A DNA stretch of 64,000 bases from Heterostelium multicystogenum (GCA_003667245.1 RCNN01000058.1:59789-123788), one strand, 5' to 3'; shown: positions 10,580 through 22,543, counted from the stretch's first letter. Numbers and translations: made by a program. Notes: generated by a model not told the origin, from the sequence alone.

Positions 10580-11520
10580 TATAATAATGTATGTTAAAAG
10601 TAGTAAATAAAATAGTTAACTTTTAATTGATTTAACATCAGTAATGGATGAAAACAACAAACACCAACAATAAGTGGTATTATTGATACAACTACTTAAT
10701 GCAATCCCAAGAAAGTATCTTTAATTTGTAATTTAATTTAAGTTAGATATTTTTGGAGTTTTGGTTTTTGTTTGTTTTAAAAAAAGAAATCTAATTAAAC
10801 AACTTTAAACTATTATTATTATTGTTATTAATAATATCTTGGAACTATTAATTAATTGATAATAGATTAAAGATAGATTATAATTAGATTGATTATAGTT
10901 ATATACTTGTGTATACAATTAACTGCTATTAATTGATAACCACAAATAATGTTAAAAACTATAGGTGAAATTATAAATAAAACAAAACAAAACAAATAAA
11001 AATTTGTATGAATGCTTTTAATTTATCAATTGGATAATTCAAAAAACAAACAACAAAAATAGAATTAGAAAATTAAAAACAAAAGTGAGATAAAAACAAA
11101 TTAAAGACAAAAGAATATACTAAGCTTTATAGTAATAAATAAATATACTTTAAATATCCATCAAATCAGGAGTTGTAATGTTAATATTAAAGATTAAATA
11201 AAGCTATATCAAATTTGATTGATAGATTTAATAGATAGATTGATTGCTTGTTTGTTTGGTGTTAAATAAATATTCTTATTACAAATATCTACTTATAAAA
11301 ATAATAATAAAAATATGAAATTAGTTTTTAAAATTGAGAAATTAAATAAAATACCAAATAGGTAGTACATTTCTTGGGTTTTTAAAAAAACTTCATTTGA
11401 AGTTGTTGTTTGTTTCTTGTGTTGATGTCAACAATGTTTTTGTTTTTTACCGTGGTTTGAATTTGAATTCGTTCATCATCGAATAAAATATGAAAGATCA
11501 GTTATGTTCACCATTTTTGA
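10580..11520. other. AT-rich intergenic region
   Basis: This holds the promoter side of the ankyrin-like gene and the 3' side of the kelch gene. It is mostly A/T runs, with (TTA)n-like stretches near 10815-10835. No open frame, RNA gene or repeat stands out. Confidence 0.6.
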
Positions 11521-12609
11521 TTATATAGCAATTGAACCATGGAAAATAGATCTTGTTGGTTTTCCACTGATTTTGGACCATTTTCTTGATTGAATATCAT
11601 AGGAAAAGTCATTGAGACCTTTACCACCAAATAAATAAATATGAGAAGAACTCTCTCTGTTTATATAAACTAGAGAAACTCCATATTTTCCTGTAATATG
11701 AATGTCTGGTAGGATCATGATTTCCAAAGATATTAATGAAACTTTACAGAATTGTCTGGAAGTTATAAAATATATATATTCTTTTCCATCGAAGCATGCA
11801 CCTTCGATTCTATCTTGTATCTCTAAATTTAAAATGGTATGAGATGTCTTGGTTGCCAAATCGAATCTTTCCATAGTGTTCACAAGGGTGTAGTTTGATG
11901 ATCCATTTTTTATAGTTCCACCAATGGTTACAATTGAGTCATGAATATAGAAAGAGTTTGAAAAGTATCTCGGTGTATTAAGGATTCCAATTTGAGTAGT
12001 TTTTTTGGTTTGTACATTGAAACATTCAATTCGGTCTAATGTTTTAAATTTGAAACCTCCTATTAAATAAATATTTCCTCTTCCATCACTACATATTGCA
12101 ATACTTGATCCTCCAACTGTATCAAGTGGATGTTCTGTTATTCTCATGGTATGTAAATCTAGAATTTCCATACAATCATGACTATCATTTCCTCCGAAAA
12201 TATAAATTTTTTGTTGGCAACTGATAATTGAAGATGAAATGCAAGCTCTAGTCGAATTGAACTTGGGTCCACGGGTCCATTCATTTTTAGCTAAAGAATA
12301 AAAGAAAATATCTTTAGAATGTTCATTATCTACAACCCCTCCCATTACACAAATAGAAGTTGGGTTAAACTTGGGTGCCAATTCAAATTGAACAAGATGA
12401 ATCTGGTATAAGAGCAATTGGATATGTTTTTCCAACATTTCCTTATAGCTTGAATCGGACTTTGTCAAATTATGATACATTGATCTATATATTTCTAAAA
12501 TCCTCCAATAATTATTATTATAATTAAAAATGATGTTATTATTAGTGTTTTGAAATGTGGAAAGAACACCAGAGATTGGAGCTTGTTGTTGTACTATTCC
12601 AGGAGACAT
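11521..12609 (-). CDS. kelch-repeat beta-propeller protein
   Basis: This intact 362-residue protein has an N-terminal helical segment (about residues 30-75, SYKEMLEKHIQLLLYQIHLV). About five kelch-type units follow, each with the paired glycines and downstream Tyr/Trp of the family: ICVMGGV...FFYSLAKNEWTRGP, IYIFGGNDSHDCMEILDL, IYLIGGFKFKTLDRIECFNV, IVTIGGT...MERFDL, and IYLFGGKGLNDFSYDIQSRKWSKI. In dictyostelids many such proteins carry an N-terminal B-box. None is visible here, and the reading frame starts at an ATG with a short Asn-rich leader. The propeller suggests protein binding. No catalytic motif is seen and the partner is unknown. Confidence 0.82.
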   Translation of the reverse strand: MSPGIVQQQAPISGVLSTFQNTNNNIIFNYNNNYWRILEIYRSMYHNLTKSDSSYKEMLEKHIQLLLYQIHLVQFELAPKFNPTSICVMGGVVDNEHSKDIFFYSLAKNEWTRGPKFNSTRACISSSIISCQQKIYIFGGNDSHDCMEILDLHTMRITEHPLDTVGGSSIAICSDGRGNIYLIGGFKFKTLDRIECFNVQTKKTTQIGILNTPRYFSNSFYIHDSIVTIGGTIKNGSSNYTLVNTMERFDLATKTSHTILNLEIQDRIEGACFDGKEYIYFITSRQFCKVSLISLEIMILPDIHITGKYGVSLVYINRESSSHIYLFGGKGLNDFSYDIQSRKWSKISGKPTRSIFHGSIAI

Positions 12610-13014
12610 TTATTCTTATTGTTTTAATAGATAATATAATATTATTAAAAATAAAGATACTAAGAAAAATCTAATTTTTGTAAATGTGTTGATATAATAT
12701 ATACAATAATGATGTTGAAACAAAGTGCGCACTAATATATATATTTAAAAAAAGACTTGACAATTTAAGGCTCCAGATTGATTTGAAAAATCATTTTTTT
12801 AATTTGAATATGGACTTTAAGATTTAATTTTCGGTTGAATGCTAGCAAAGCTAGGTTTTTACAGGTTTCTATTTTTTTAAAATGTACTCACTGATGACTT
12901 ACATTCTGCCACTCTGGTGAATGGAAAAGTTGAAAACAGATTGGTGGTAAGAATAAATAGTTTATTTTTTAAAGCAGAATAATAACTTGAACTTTTGCGA
13001 TCTATGGGGAGGTA

Positions 13015-14188
13015 TTACTCGTACTGAAGTAATAGTGGTTGTGTATCTGATGGTGCTGATGAGATATCCAGTAGACCCACTCTGGGGTGACTGCTACCAC
13101 TACCTATAATGATACCACTACCTTTTTCATCTTTTTTAAAGTAGTCTGGCTCAATGGTAGATCTGTGACCAACGTTCACACGATAGGTCGGTGTGAGGGC
13201 GGGACGTGGTGGCATCTTTCGGAACAAAATAATGACAAAAATTGATGGAATAATCTCGCTGACTGCATAGTAAATAGCGATGGTAACACTGTTTACTGTG
13301 TACGATCCACTGAAGAACGTGATCATAAAGAACAAAACTGAACGTGACAAGAAAGAGATGGTGCAGAGTATGGTGAAAATGATGACTTCGATCAGTTTTC
13401 TTCGCTTTCCATGTGAGTTGATAGGATTTCGCTTGAGCTTGATTGAGAGCATGACTCCGTAGTAGCAAAAGCCAAGGCCTGCTATCAGCGAGATACTCGA
13501 GTAGAATATATTGTCGACCTTGTCCATCAGATCTCTGTGTGCAATAGGAAGCGCAAAAAGCAACACCCAGATGACGATCTGCACTAGATAGACGAGTGCG
13601 GTCGACACGAAAAAGATTGGACGGACACGAGCTCGATACTCACTTGTCTTGTTTCTCGAATGATATACAATTTCTATCCAAAACATTATCAGCAATGAGA
13701 AGGTCGTAAAGAAAATGACACATCCAAGGTCGTCGAGTACGGTAAACGATTCTATATTGAATCTTCCCAAGTCAAATGTCGTCGATTCATTACTAAAAGG
13801 TATTACGAAAAAAAATATACATCTAACTGTGAATTGAGGGCATTTCAAAGTGAATTGTGTCAGTATAACCTGTTGTTTCTGCTGCTACATATATACTGCT
13901 GTTGTTGTTGTTGTTGTTGTCAGTTGAGAATTGTATCGTTTGGTACATACATATACATGTGAGGAATAATAAAAATAAAAATGTCTTCTGTGTTGTGATT
14001 CTCTTTAGAGGGAAACCAGTCAGGTTGATACGAATCAGTTGAATCAACGGAATAATACCGAGTAGTGCGTATAAGCCTGCCAATGTTATAAATGTTGACT
14101 TCAACTGTGTGACATGTGCTGCATTCTCCTCCGATGATGACGTTGAAGCAAATGCTGCGACATCCACCTCAATTTGCAATGGGGTCAT
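13015..14188 (-). CDS. TOM1/TOM3/THH1-like multi-pass membrane protein (copy A)
   Basis: Seven or so hydrophobic helices arranged as in the plant TOM1/TOM3/THH1 family, a GPCR-like membrane fold. The first helix is in ITLAGLYALLGIIPLIQLIR and the second in TFLFLLFLTCICMYQ. An Asn-rich loop follows, then helices containing VIFFTTFSLLIMFWIEIVYH, FFVSTALVYLVQIVIWVLLF, SISLIAGLGFCYYGVML, IIFTILCTISFLSRSVLFF and EIIPSIFVIILF, and a soluble tail ending near DTQPLLLQYE. A frame change occurs between 13823 and 13870, where a small intron ending TTTTAG is possible but no donor gives the right phase; an indel in the A8 run at 13808-13815 may contribute. A paralogue lies at 21244-22543 on the same strand. 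Family assignment rests on helix pattern and motif similarity to copy B. Confidence 0.68.
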
Positions 14189-15174
14189 TTTTTTATTGGT
14201 AGGTATATAAATATATAGGATTTTAAAATATCTTTAAGTGGATCTGATGATGAATCTTTAGTATTTTAATGAGTATATAATAAGTATATGAATGAGTTAT
14301 AAATAATAATTATAATAATAATATATAATACTAATTAATGAATGATTACTAATGCCTAATAACTTCAAATAGTAGCTACTTTGCTTCTATATCTGGTTTG
14401 GTTATTGTATTGAATTGTGTGGTGTTGTGTTTGGTGTCGTTGCTATTACTGAACTACTATAAAATGAATGAATGTCAAATATGCATTATTATTATTATTA
14501 TTCACTCAACGTATATAATAATATAATACATAACACTTTGAAAGTTTGGTTGGGTTGATGTGCAAAGTTTACAAGCAAAGAAACTGTTTTGATGGGAGTA
14601 GAGTTAATTCTATCAAAAAGCAAATTGAAAACAGTTTTTTTAACAAATAATGCAAAGATTCACACAAATAAGGGGTTGAAACTGATCTTTTTCAGTTTAT
14701 ACCCTTTTGATTGACAGATTCTATTAAAATAAAGATGAACAATAATTTTTAGAAAATAATAATGACTTTCTAAATAATTATACTTTTTAAGGATCAATCA
14801 AGTTAATAGAATGAAACAATTTTGAGCTTGATATTAAAGAAAATAGTAAATTTTACAATATTATTAAAAGGAATGTATGATGATTTAATAGATTCAGTGT
14901 CTTTTGATATGATATCAGTCTGGGAATAAAAATTTAGTAACCAGGATAGCGATTTGGAACCGAAAGTTTAAAAAAAGTTGGTATCAGAAAGTCATCGAAA
15001 AAATCTAATGGGACTAAAGCTTAAATCTATTCGAAAATATCTTGATGGTTTTGGTGGGTGGTATTCAAAAGGATTGCATTTTTGATCATCATCAGAAAAA
15101 ACAAACAAAAGAAGTTGATTTAATTATTATGAGGTCCTACATTTATTTGTTGACAATTGGATGCATGAACGATG
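14189..15174. other. intergenic region between the TOM1-like copy A promoter and the SR-protein 3' end
   Basis: This is AT-rich DNA with a (TTA)n tract near 14489-14502. A 67-codon plus-strand frame (15042-15245) runs antisense into the SR gene and has no coding look. I see no RNA gene or structured repeat. Confidence 0.6.
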
Positions 15175-16804
15175 TTATGGTGATGACGATCTTGAACGTG
15201 ATCTGGAACGATTGTGTCGACCATTTTCATGTACAATTCCATTGACACTACTGCTGCTGCTAGCTTTGTCTACCGATTTATTGTTTTTGCTGTTTTCGCC
15301 ATTTCCATCTTCAATATTACTCATCTCTGTATCTTCTTTACAACCCTCATTGCTATTTCTGTCTCTTTCACCACCTCTATTTCTATCTTCTGTTCTTTCG
15401 TTTGTATCATTGTCAATCACGCTCTTATTATCGTCACTGTTTTCATTGGAATGATTATTGTTTTCTTCGTTGTTTTCTGCTCGGTGTTTGTTATCTGAAT
15501 CGTTGTTGTCATTGCCATTATTATTGCTGTTATTTGATTTGTGTTCTTTTTCTTTGTTTTTAGATCTATCTTTTGATCTATTTCTCTTCTTTCTGTCTTT
15601 TTCTTTTGAACGATCTCTTGATCTCTTTCTATGTTTACCATCACTGCTGCTGTGATGTTTGCTGTGGTGTCTATCTTTTGATCTGTCTCTTCTATGTCTT
15701 TCTTTTGATCTTGATCTTGAACGTGATCTGCTGTGTCTATCCCTTGATCTGTCTCTTGACTTTGATCTATCACGTCTGCTATGTCTGTCTCTTGATCTGT
15801 CTCTTGATCTGTCTCTCGACTTTGATCTATCTCTTGACCTGCTCTGTCTGTCTGCAGATCTATCTCTTGATCTCGATCTACTATGTCTGTCTCTGTCGTG
15901 TCTGCTATGTCTGTCTCTTTTACTGCTCTTATGTTTTTTGTGTTCTCTTGATCTTGAACGAGATCTGCTGTGTCTATCTCTCGATCTGTCTCTTGATCTC
16001 GATCTGCTGTGTCTGTCTCTTGATCTTGATCTGCTGTGTCTATCTCTCGATCTATCTCTATGTCTGTGTCTATCTCTGTCCCTTGATCTGTCTCTGTCTC
16101 TATCTCTATCTCTTGATCTGTCCCTATCTCTTGATCTATCTCTGTCTCTATTTCTATCTCTTGATCTATCCCTCGATCTATCTCTGTCTCTATTTCTATC
16201 TCTCGAATTTGATCTGTGTTTCTTTCTATCTCTATCACGTTCTTTGTCCTTTCTTTCTCTTGAAACAGAGCTAGCTCTATCAGAATTGTTTCCACGCTCT
16301 CTCGATCTTGATCTCTTTCTTTTTCCATTGGGACAATCCTTTGCCCAATGTCCAACCTGTTGACATGTAAAACATTTATTATCCGGTGCTTTTCCCGCAC
16401 CTTTTGACCACTCCACAGTTATTTTAGATCCCAATAATTTAACACCTTAGGGAAAAACAAAATGTCAGCCAAACCTATTCGATTCACACTACCAATGCAA
16501 TGGAGCTTACATACCATTCAAAGCTTTTAAAGCATCGTCAGCATCTCTTCTCTCTTTAAACTCAATGAAAGCAAAACATCTTCCACTGGTTTTCTTTATA
16601 TCATTTCGTTGTATTGGACCATATACAGAGAAGAGATTGTCCAAATCTCTGACATTAGTCTCGGGAGTCAACCCACCTATATATTTATTATATCAATTAA
16701 AAAACAAACAAAATACAAGCAACAATAACAATCATAATAATATTAGTTATCACCTTATACTTCATCTGAAATAATATAAAATACATACCAATATACAATG
16801 ACAT
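15175..16804 (-). CDS. SR-type splicing factor: RRM, CCHC zinc knuckle, very long RS/RD domain
   Basis: Three exons (16804-16789, 16676-16515, 16445-15175) give 482 residues in a consistent frame. The RRM opens MSLYIGGLTPETNVRDLDNL and contains RNP motifs LYIGGL (RNP2) and GRCFAFIEF (RNP1). It is followed by KLLGSKITVEWSKG and a CCHC knuckle, CFTCQQVGHWAKDC. The rest is several hundred residues of Arg-Ser and Arg-Asp dipeptides, ending in an Asn/Glu-rich part and a final RSRSRSRSSSP. This order resembles SRSF7/9G8 and plant RSZ proteins, which bind exonic enhancers and promote spliceosome assembly in the nucleus. The RS domain is much longer than usual. Its simple-sequence DNA keeps other frames open over many hundreds of bases; those are shadows. 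Confidence 0.9.
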
Positions 16805-18585
16805 TATGAATTACAATAAATATATAATAATTTTAATTGATTTTAATAATAACAAAGATAGTAACAAAAGAACTTAGTTATCTCTTTCTTTCTCTATCTA
16901 ACTGTTTACTATCAATTCAATCTATCTAACTATTTATCTTTTGCTTTCCACAAATTCGAAAAAAACAATATCTGAATAAAAAAAATCTAAAATTAGTAAC
17001 TACTATTGCAATGGAGTTTAAAAGAATGTCGACAGTGAATAAATATTTAATGAAACTGTTAACAATCTATTAACCTATTATTATTGTTTCAATGATCAAT
17101 CGAATAAGTAGTGTAGTGATAATTTACTTTCTCTTATCGTAATGTCTGATAGATTTGATATTACAAATCAACATATATTGATTGCTTACTTTTTATGGCT
17201 ACCACTCTACTACTGTAGACTGGTATGTTCTTTCTTGTTTCTGCGCTTGCCTTTGTTAGTTTCTTCTTTCGTTCGTTCGTTCAGGTGGTAGCAAGTATGT
17301 TATTTTGAAAATCTGTTTCTCTCTTCTATTCTCTATTTTTTCTCTTTGCGTTTGTTTTTTACGAAATGTCAATATTGAATAGGATATAATTATAATATAG
17401 AGTCGATTGTTGAATGTTCAACAGGTACAATTACGATGACTGCTGCTGATATTATTAATAAATGTAATAGTAGTAGTGTATCTATCCAATGAATCTCGAA
17501 AATGCAATGAGATAAATGCTAACAGAATTGCATGAATTCAAATTCACACAGAAATTTAAAAAAAACTATTCGATTCATTCTTCTTCATAACTGTCACATT
17601 AAGTTAAATTCAAATCGTAACGTTTTTGCTTAATTATCTCTTCCAGAAGCTCTTGCGACAATCATTAATGAACAATCAAAGATCTAAATAATCATTAGCT
17701 TAATACTAATAATAAAGATTCAATTTCTAATATATTTAGTAAAGATATTATGTAAGATTTATATCTCTTAGAAAGACAACCAATATAATATTCCCAAAAT
17801 AGTTAGTTGTTTAAAATCATGATTTTAGTTGCAGTTTGATTTAGATTTATTTATTAAATCATATGATTTTAAAATAATATATATATAATATAAATGTATA
17901 TCTCCAATAATGAATATACAGATATTACTAAAAAAATTATAAAATTCATTATCAAATACAAATTGAGTAGTAACAGGAGTTGTTGTTATAGTATAAGTTA
18001 TTGTATCATCTCATCTATTAGATAGATAAATCAAAAGATAGAACATATAAATATATAAAACATATATATGTTTAACATTCTTAAAATCACGATCTAATGA
18101 TCATCTCTCAAATATTAATGTAACAAACACACAGGATTTAATTCCGATAGTGTACTTCAAAAAATAAAAATTTAATTAAAATTTAATATTCATAATTATT
18201 AATCCTATGTAATAACATCACCACTAAAATTATAAATGTGATAATTACTTCCACCACACTGTTTAAACCAAAACCAACTCAATAATTAATAATAATAATA
18301 ATAATAATTTAATAATAATAAAAAAATAGTTAACCAAATATATTTATTAGAAACAAAACATTCAATTGTTAATAGTGTATTGTTTGCAGACATTAAGCCA
18401 ATACTTCATTCATACAAAAGTAGCAAATAGCATTAGAATTATTACTATTGTTATTATTATTGTTATTATTTTTATTTAATTCGTAGATACGAATTACCTA
18501 ATAAAATAATCATCCAGTATCAACATTCATTTATTTGCTCCTATTTATATAAATTTGGTTACATTATATAGATTGACAGTTATAA
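16805..18585. other. large divergent intergenic region
   Basis: This 1.8 kb separates the divergently transcribed SR gene and the hydrophobic-hairpin protein gene, so it should hold both promoters. It is AT-rich with short simple repeats, including a tandem CGTTC motif near 17268-17282 and (AAT)n at 18285-18310. No open frame or tRNA-like sequence was found. Confidence 0.55.
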
Positions 18586-20052
18586 ATGATATTTTCAGAT
18601 GATGATTCTCCACCAAACTCTCATTTAGATTCAGTTTCACCTCCCATTTTAAACACATTTTTCTTTGGTGGTGGCAGAAGAGGACCTACTGCCTCCACAC
18701 CTAAAAGCAGCACAAGTAAATCGTGGTTTGCAGGCAGTGGTGGAATTACTAATGGTAACGGCTCACCCGGCAACCAAATACAACAGCACAACAACAACAA
18801 CAACAGCAGCAGCAGCAGCGGCAGCAGTGGCGATAAGAAAGACATATACAAAATGTTGGCATCGAAACCTAGTCAGTTGAAATTCGACCAACAAGGACTA
18901 AAGTCATTGCTGAAGCAGATGAATGGCAACAACACTGGCAGCGCCATTGCTTATGGCGGCAACAACAGCGTCGATGACCCGGACTATGGCGAGGAAATGG
19001 AGGAGTTCGACGTAAAAACAAAATATTACTACAAGCCATACTATTCCACTTATAACTCTCCATCGCCGAGCAACATGAGCAGGAGCAACAGCTCTGAAAC
19101 CAATACCATCGACTACCACTCTCATGTAAATAACGGACACAATCAAAACCACAGCCACAATCATCATCATAGTCACAACAATGAAGTTAATACAGCATCA
19201 TCTTACTACTCACCAAAAACCAATAAATCTCCCTACTTTGGATCAGTCAACAATTCGCCCTTCAACACGATATCACACAATAGTGGAGGATCTTCGCTGG
19301 GCGACAAAAGAAGCGGAAACTACTCACCATTGATGTCGTTCATTTCGGAACATCCGCAGGATGTAGATGATGAAACTGATATTGACCCAGAGATACTTAT
19401 GGCAATTGCCGACGAATATGATAATGAGAACAATAAAACAAAGGATGACGGCACAACGACAACTACGACGACAACTACGACAACCAGCTCCAACCATTAT
19501 TCGAACACATGCCATCGGTGCCGTAATGAGCTGGACAATGGAAACTACCCCAACTCAGAATCGCACTCCTCCCCTCCATCTTTCAGTCTCTTTGAGTTTA
19601 TTAGTCAACAATGGTCCAGCATATCAAGCAAGGTATCAATGGTTGCGATGAACGAATCGAACAACTATAGTTCCAGTGGACGCAACAATCAAAGCACACT
19701 TAACCGCATACTGACGTTCTTGTTCAGGCTGGTCATGCTCCCCTTTTTGATATCCGTAACCATTCCTTTCTTTATAGGTGTGGTATGCTTCCTAGTAGTA
19801 TTGTCAGTGCTCTCACTCTCAACCCTGACAGCATTTTGCTTCCTGCTGATGACCACACCATTCTTTATCATTGGCATCGTTGGACTTCTCTACATCGCAA
19901 CGTTTATCATGAATGGAAGAGTAGGAGGCGGACACCGCACTATTCTTGTTCTTGGTGTATCCATCTATGAATTAATAGTCAAATCAATTTACTCATTTTC
20001 AAACTACCTCTTTAATCAATATAAGAAGTTGATAAAGAGAAAGCCAACCTAA
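18586..20052 (+). CDS. uncharacterised protein: low-complexity N-terminus and C-terminal hydrophobic hairpin (promethin/oleosin-like?)
   Basis: This intact single-exon protein has 488 residues. Residues 1-340 are hydrophilic and rich in Asn, Ser, His and Thr (a NNNNNSSSSSGSSG run, a HSHNHHHSHNN stretch, an 11-residue Thr run), with one CxxC (NTCHRCRNE). Residues from about 375 contain a roughly 70-residue continuous hydrophobic block with prolines at its centre and ends: LPFLISVTIPFFIGVVCF, LVVLSVLSLSTLTAFCF and TTPFFIIGIVGLLYIATF. It ends in an amphipathic basic tail (YSFSNYLFNQYKKLIKRKP). A long hairpin-forming hydrophobic region with an amphipathic flank recalls promethin/LDAF1 and oleosin-type lipid-droplet or ER proteins; this is inference from shape only. 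No signal peptide is seen. Confidence 0.7.
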   Translation: MIFSDDDSPPNSHLDSVSPPILNTFFFGGGRRGPTASTPKSSTSKSWFAGSGGITNGNGSPGNQIQQHNNNNNSSSSSGSSGDKKDIYKMLASKPSQLKFDQQGLKSLLKQMNGNNTGSAIAYGGNNSVDDPDYGEEMEEFDVKTKYYYKPYYSTYNSPSPSNMSRSNSSETNTIDYHSHVNNGHNQNHSHNHHHSHNNEVNTASSYYSPKTNKSPYFGSVNNSPFNTISHNSGGSSLGDKRSGNYSPLMSFISEHPQDVDDETDIDPEILMAIADEYDNENNKTKDDGTTTTTTTTTTTSSNHYSNTCHRCRNELDNGNYPNSESHSSPPSFSLFEFISQQWSSISSKVSMVAMNESNNYSSSGRNNQSTLNRILTFLFRLVMLPFLISVTIPFFIGVVCFLVVLSVLSLSTLTAFCFLLMTTPFFIIGIVGLLYIATFIMNGRVGGGHRTILVLGVSIYELIVKSIYSFSNYLFNQYKKLIKRKPT

Positions 20053-20529
20053 CTGTACAAAATACTCAGATAGTTCCAATATTCCACTGTAACTATATCT
20101 TTTTCAATATCTTAATATTTCTATTTTAAAATAAAAAAAGATAGTCAATCCACTACCATCACAATATTAATATCAATATTTTCATGCATTATTTGTTTTG
20201 TTATTTATAATCAATTATTAGTAGTCTTGAGAGACAACCAATAACTTTACTTTATTATTGTTGTTACACTACCGATTGTTCGAGTTGGGTCGATTGATAG
20301 ATTGATGGGTTAATTCATTTGTTAAATTCTAGATCTTATTATTATATAATAAATAAAGATGGAAGGTGTATTACATGTTGTGTTTCATTGGTGTTGTTAT
20401 TATTATTATTATTAATATTATTATTGGTGAGCAATGGTAAATTGAGCTATTCTACATTAATAAATTATATTTGTTTGTTTTGATTTGTTCTATCTTGTCT
20501 TTCTATTTGATAATTATATAATATCAAAT

Positions 20530-20881
20530 CTAATCCCACAAGAACAACATTCCAACAAATGATTCATATTGTACATATCCAGAGTTTTGTGGATCTGCTT
20601 CATAGATTAATTCTTCAATCTTAGAATCAAGAATGACCAATCAGATGATTGAGATCAGATAAGATTGGAATAGATAAGATTAGTTTCTGCTCAGTTATTT
20701 GCTGGTAAGGATCAGGTATCCCACTACTCAATGAACAAAACATACCTCGTCAGCTGGCATCATATCACCAAAGTTCATTCAAAACCTTTCTTAAATAATC
20801 TACAGTAACGTATCCTTGACCTTCACGATCGAACACTTTGAAAGCTTCAATAACTTGTTCTCTGGTATTAATATGATTCAT
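20530..20881 (-). CDS. single-lobe (two EF-hand) myosin-I light chain-like protein, MlcB/MlcC type
   Basis: A two-exon gene (20881-20746 and 20619-20530, intron 20620-20745) encodes about 74 residues: MNHINTREQVIEAFKVFDRE, GQGYVTVDYLRKVL, FGDMMPADEIEELIYEADPQ, NSGYVQYESFVGMLFLWD. It has only two EF-hand-like helix-loop-helix units. The loops are degenerate (DREGQGYVTVDY, DPQNSGYVQYES), so calcium binding is doubtful. Dictyostelium class I myosins use such single-lobe light chains (MlcB, MlcC), and length and ending fit that group. One extra base at about 20776 (GAATGAAC on the coding strand) must be skipped to keep frame. The gene sits between the hydrophobic-hairpin gene and TOM1-like copy B. 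Confidence 0.8.
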
Positions 20882-21243
20882 TGTATATTATATGGATTGT
20901 TTTATTTAAAGGTTTGTAGAGTGACTGATAAATTAACACTTTTGTTTCACTCAGAATCACCAAAACCACTTAGTTCCAAAACAAATAAAATAAAATCATG
21001 AAAATTGCTAAAAATCCATCATGGGTTACCCATTTTTGTTATCTGAAATAGTTTGAAAATTTTGCAGTTTATGCTTTCAAAAGACAGAGTTATTGACAAG
21101 AAAAAAATTTACAAGTTCTATCTTAACTAATGGTTGTCCAAAATGAAATTAATATTAATTATTATTATTATTATTATTACAGTTGTTTATTTGTATAAAT
21201 AATAATTTCTTATTTGTTAAATATAATAGTGGTGGAATTGGTT

Positions 21244-22543
21244 CTAATAGGAACCTTGCTCAGTGTCGTAGTTATGTTCATCGATTGGAGTGGTACTGTA
21301 TGGGGAGTTTCGACCGTTGTAGAGGTTGGCAGGACTGTTTTTATATAAAAGAGTAGTTGTTTCATCGTCAGAGTCGTAACGTTGTGGGTCCAAGAAGAGA
21401 CGTGCAAGAGCACCTGGTTGCTGTTGGTTGATGACACGTCCAGGTAGATTTGGTTGTGGATACGTCAGATTATTTTGTTTTCGTTTGAGTCCTCCAATCT
21501 GTGTTGATGGAATTCTCCAGAAGAGAACCAAAATCAAAATGTATGGAAGAATCTCCCAAACAAAATAGCTGATAATAATAGTGACACTCTGCTTCAGTGA
21601 TCCACAGTCCAAATTAATACCTGGAATACTACCCAATGCCGATACGAAATCAAATATACATCTTGATGTGAAACTCAAAAATATGATAAATGTGATTGGT
21701 ATAATTGACATTGGAAGTTGTGATTGAAGTTGCTGTAAAAGTGATATTTTTGATTAATAAGTAGATTTAAAAAGAGGATTGATATAAATTTTGTTACTTA
21801 CTGCACTTTTTGTCGAACTGATAATAAAGTGGAGTCTCCATCCATAGAATGCAAGAATAGATACCAACAATAAAAATACAAACACCAGTAAGAATGTACA
21901 TACACTGATTCAGAACATTCAGTTCTTTGTCAGTGGCACCACTATCACATGGGTTGGAATTGCTTGTCTGTACTGAGCTGTCCGATGACTCTGCTTGTGT
22001 ATATTTATAATCGAATGCAATCCAAACTAAAATTGAATAGTATGACGTTAATATGTTATTTATAAGAAATGCCTGTTGCTAGACTTACGGCATTGTAAAA
22101 CTAATAGGATGAGGTTGACACTGCAATAGGCTATGGTAAAATTTTTTTGGTTGATTTCTCCCAGGTTTGTCTATGTACAACGTGTGCATAAAAGAGTACA
22201 AGTAATGAATAGGTTGCAAACTGGATATTGATGGGAATGTTTAACATCAAATCGGCAACAAGTGGATTGGTAATCTTAAAGAATAACATCCAAAACAATG
22301 TTCTAATTATTCCCCATAAAAATCCAAGCAGCAGAAATCCAAACCTAAACGATATTTTTTTATGTCTGTAACATGAGAAGTAAATTTCAATGTAAGTTGT
22401 CTGCCTGTAGCTGTTATTAGATTCTTATGATATGATATTTACTTATGATATATAATTCTACCTATTTGGAATGCAACGACCAAAGTGATAATTAAATATA
22501 ATACAAAGAGTGGAAAAGTTACTGATGTGAACCAGTGACTCAT
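21244..22543 (-). CDS. TOM1/TOM3/THH1-like multi-pass membrane protein (copy B)
   Basis: A multi-exon gene from ATG at 22543 (MSHWFTSVTFPLFVLYLIIT) to stop 21244-21246. Exon 2 holds the clearest family block: KKISFRFGFLLLGFLWGIIR then TLFWMLFFK, and LNIPINIQFATYSLLVLFYA then HVVHRQTWEKSTK. Near 22142-22148 an A7 run on the coding strand appears one base short; adding one base continues NFTIAYCSVNLILLVLQ. Later exons encode further helices (IPITFIIFLSFTSRCIFDF, SYFVWEILPYILILVLFW). The last exon ends in a soluble, acidic, Tyr-rich tail (DSDDETTTLLYKNSPANLY). It is a paralogue of the gene at 13015-14188; both tails carry a PLLL/TTLLY-type acidic cluster. Plant relatives are tonoplast proteins hijacked by tobamoviruses; cellular function here is unknown. 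Confidence 0.72.

Noticed and set aside
13808..13870. A standard intron joining the two halves of TOM1-like copy A.
   Set aside because: Donor and acceptor pairs tested by eye give the wrong phase, so I left the join undecided between an indel and a non-canonical intron.
15214..16400. Long open frames on both strands across the SR gene (327 residues minus, over 230 residues plus, rich in Leu/Asp or Glu/Ile).
   Set aside because: They arise because the RS/RD simple repeat has no stops in several frames. Only the frame with RRM, zinc knuckle and RS dipeptides has domain logic and fitting splice sites.
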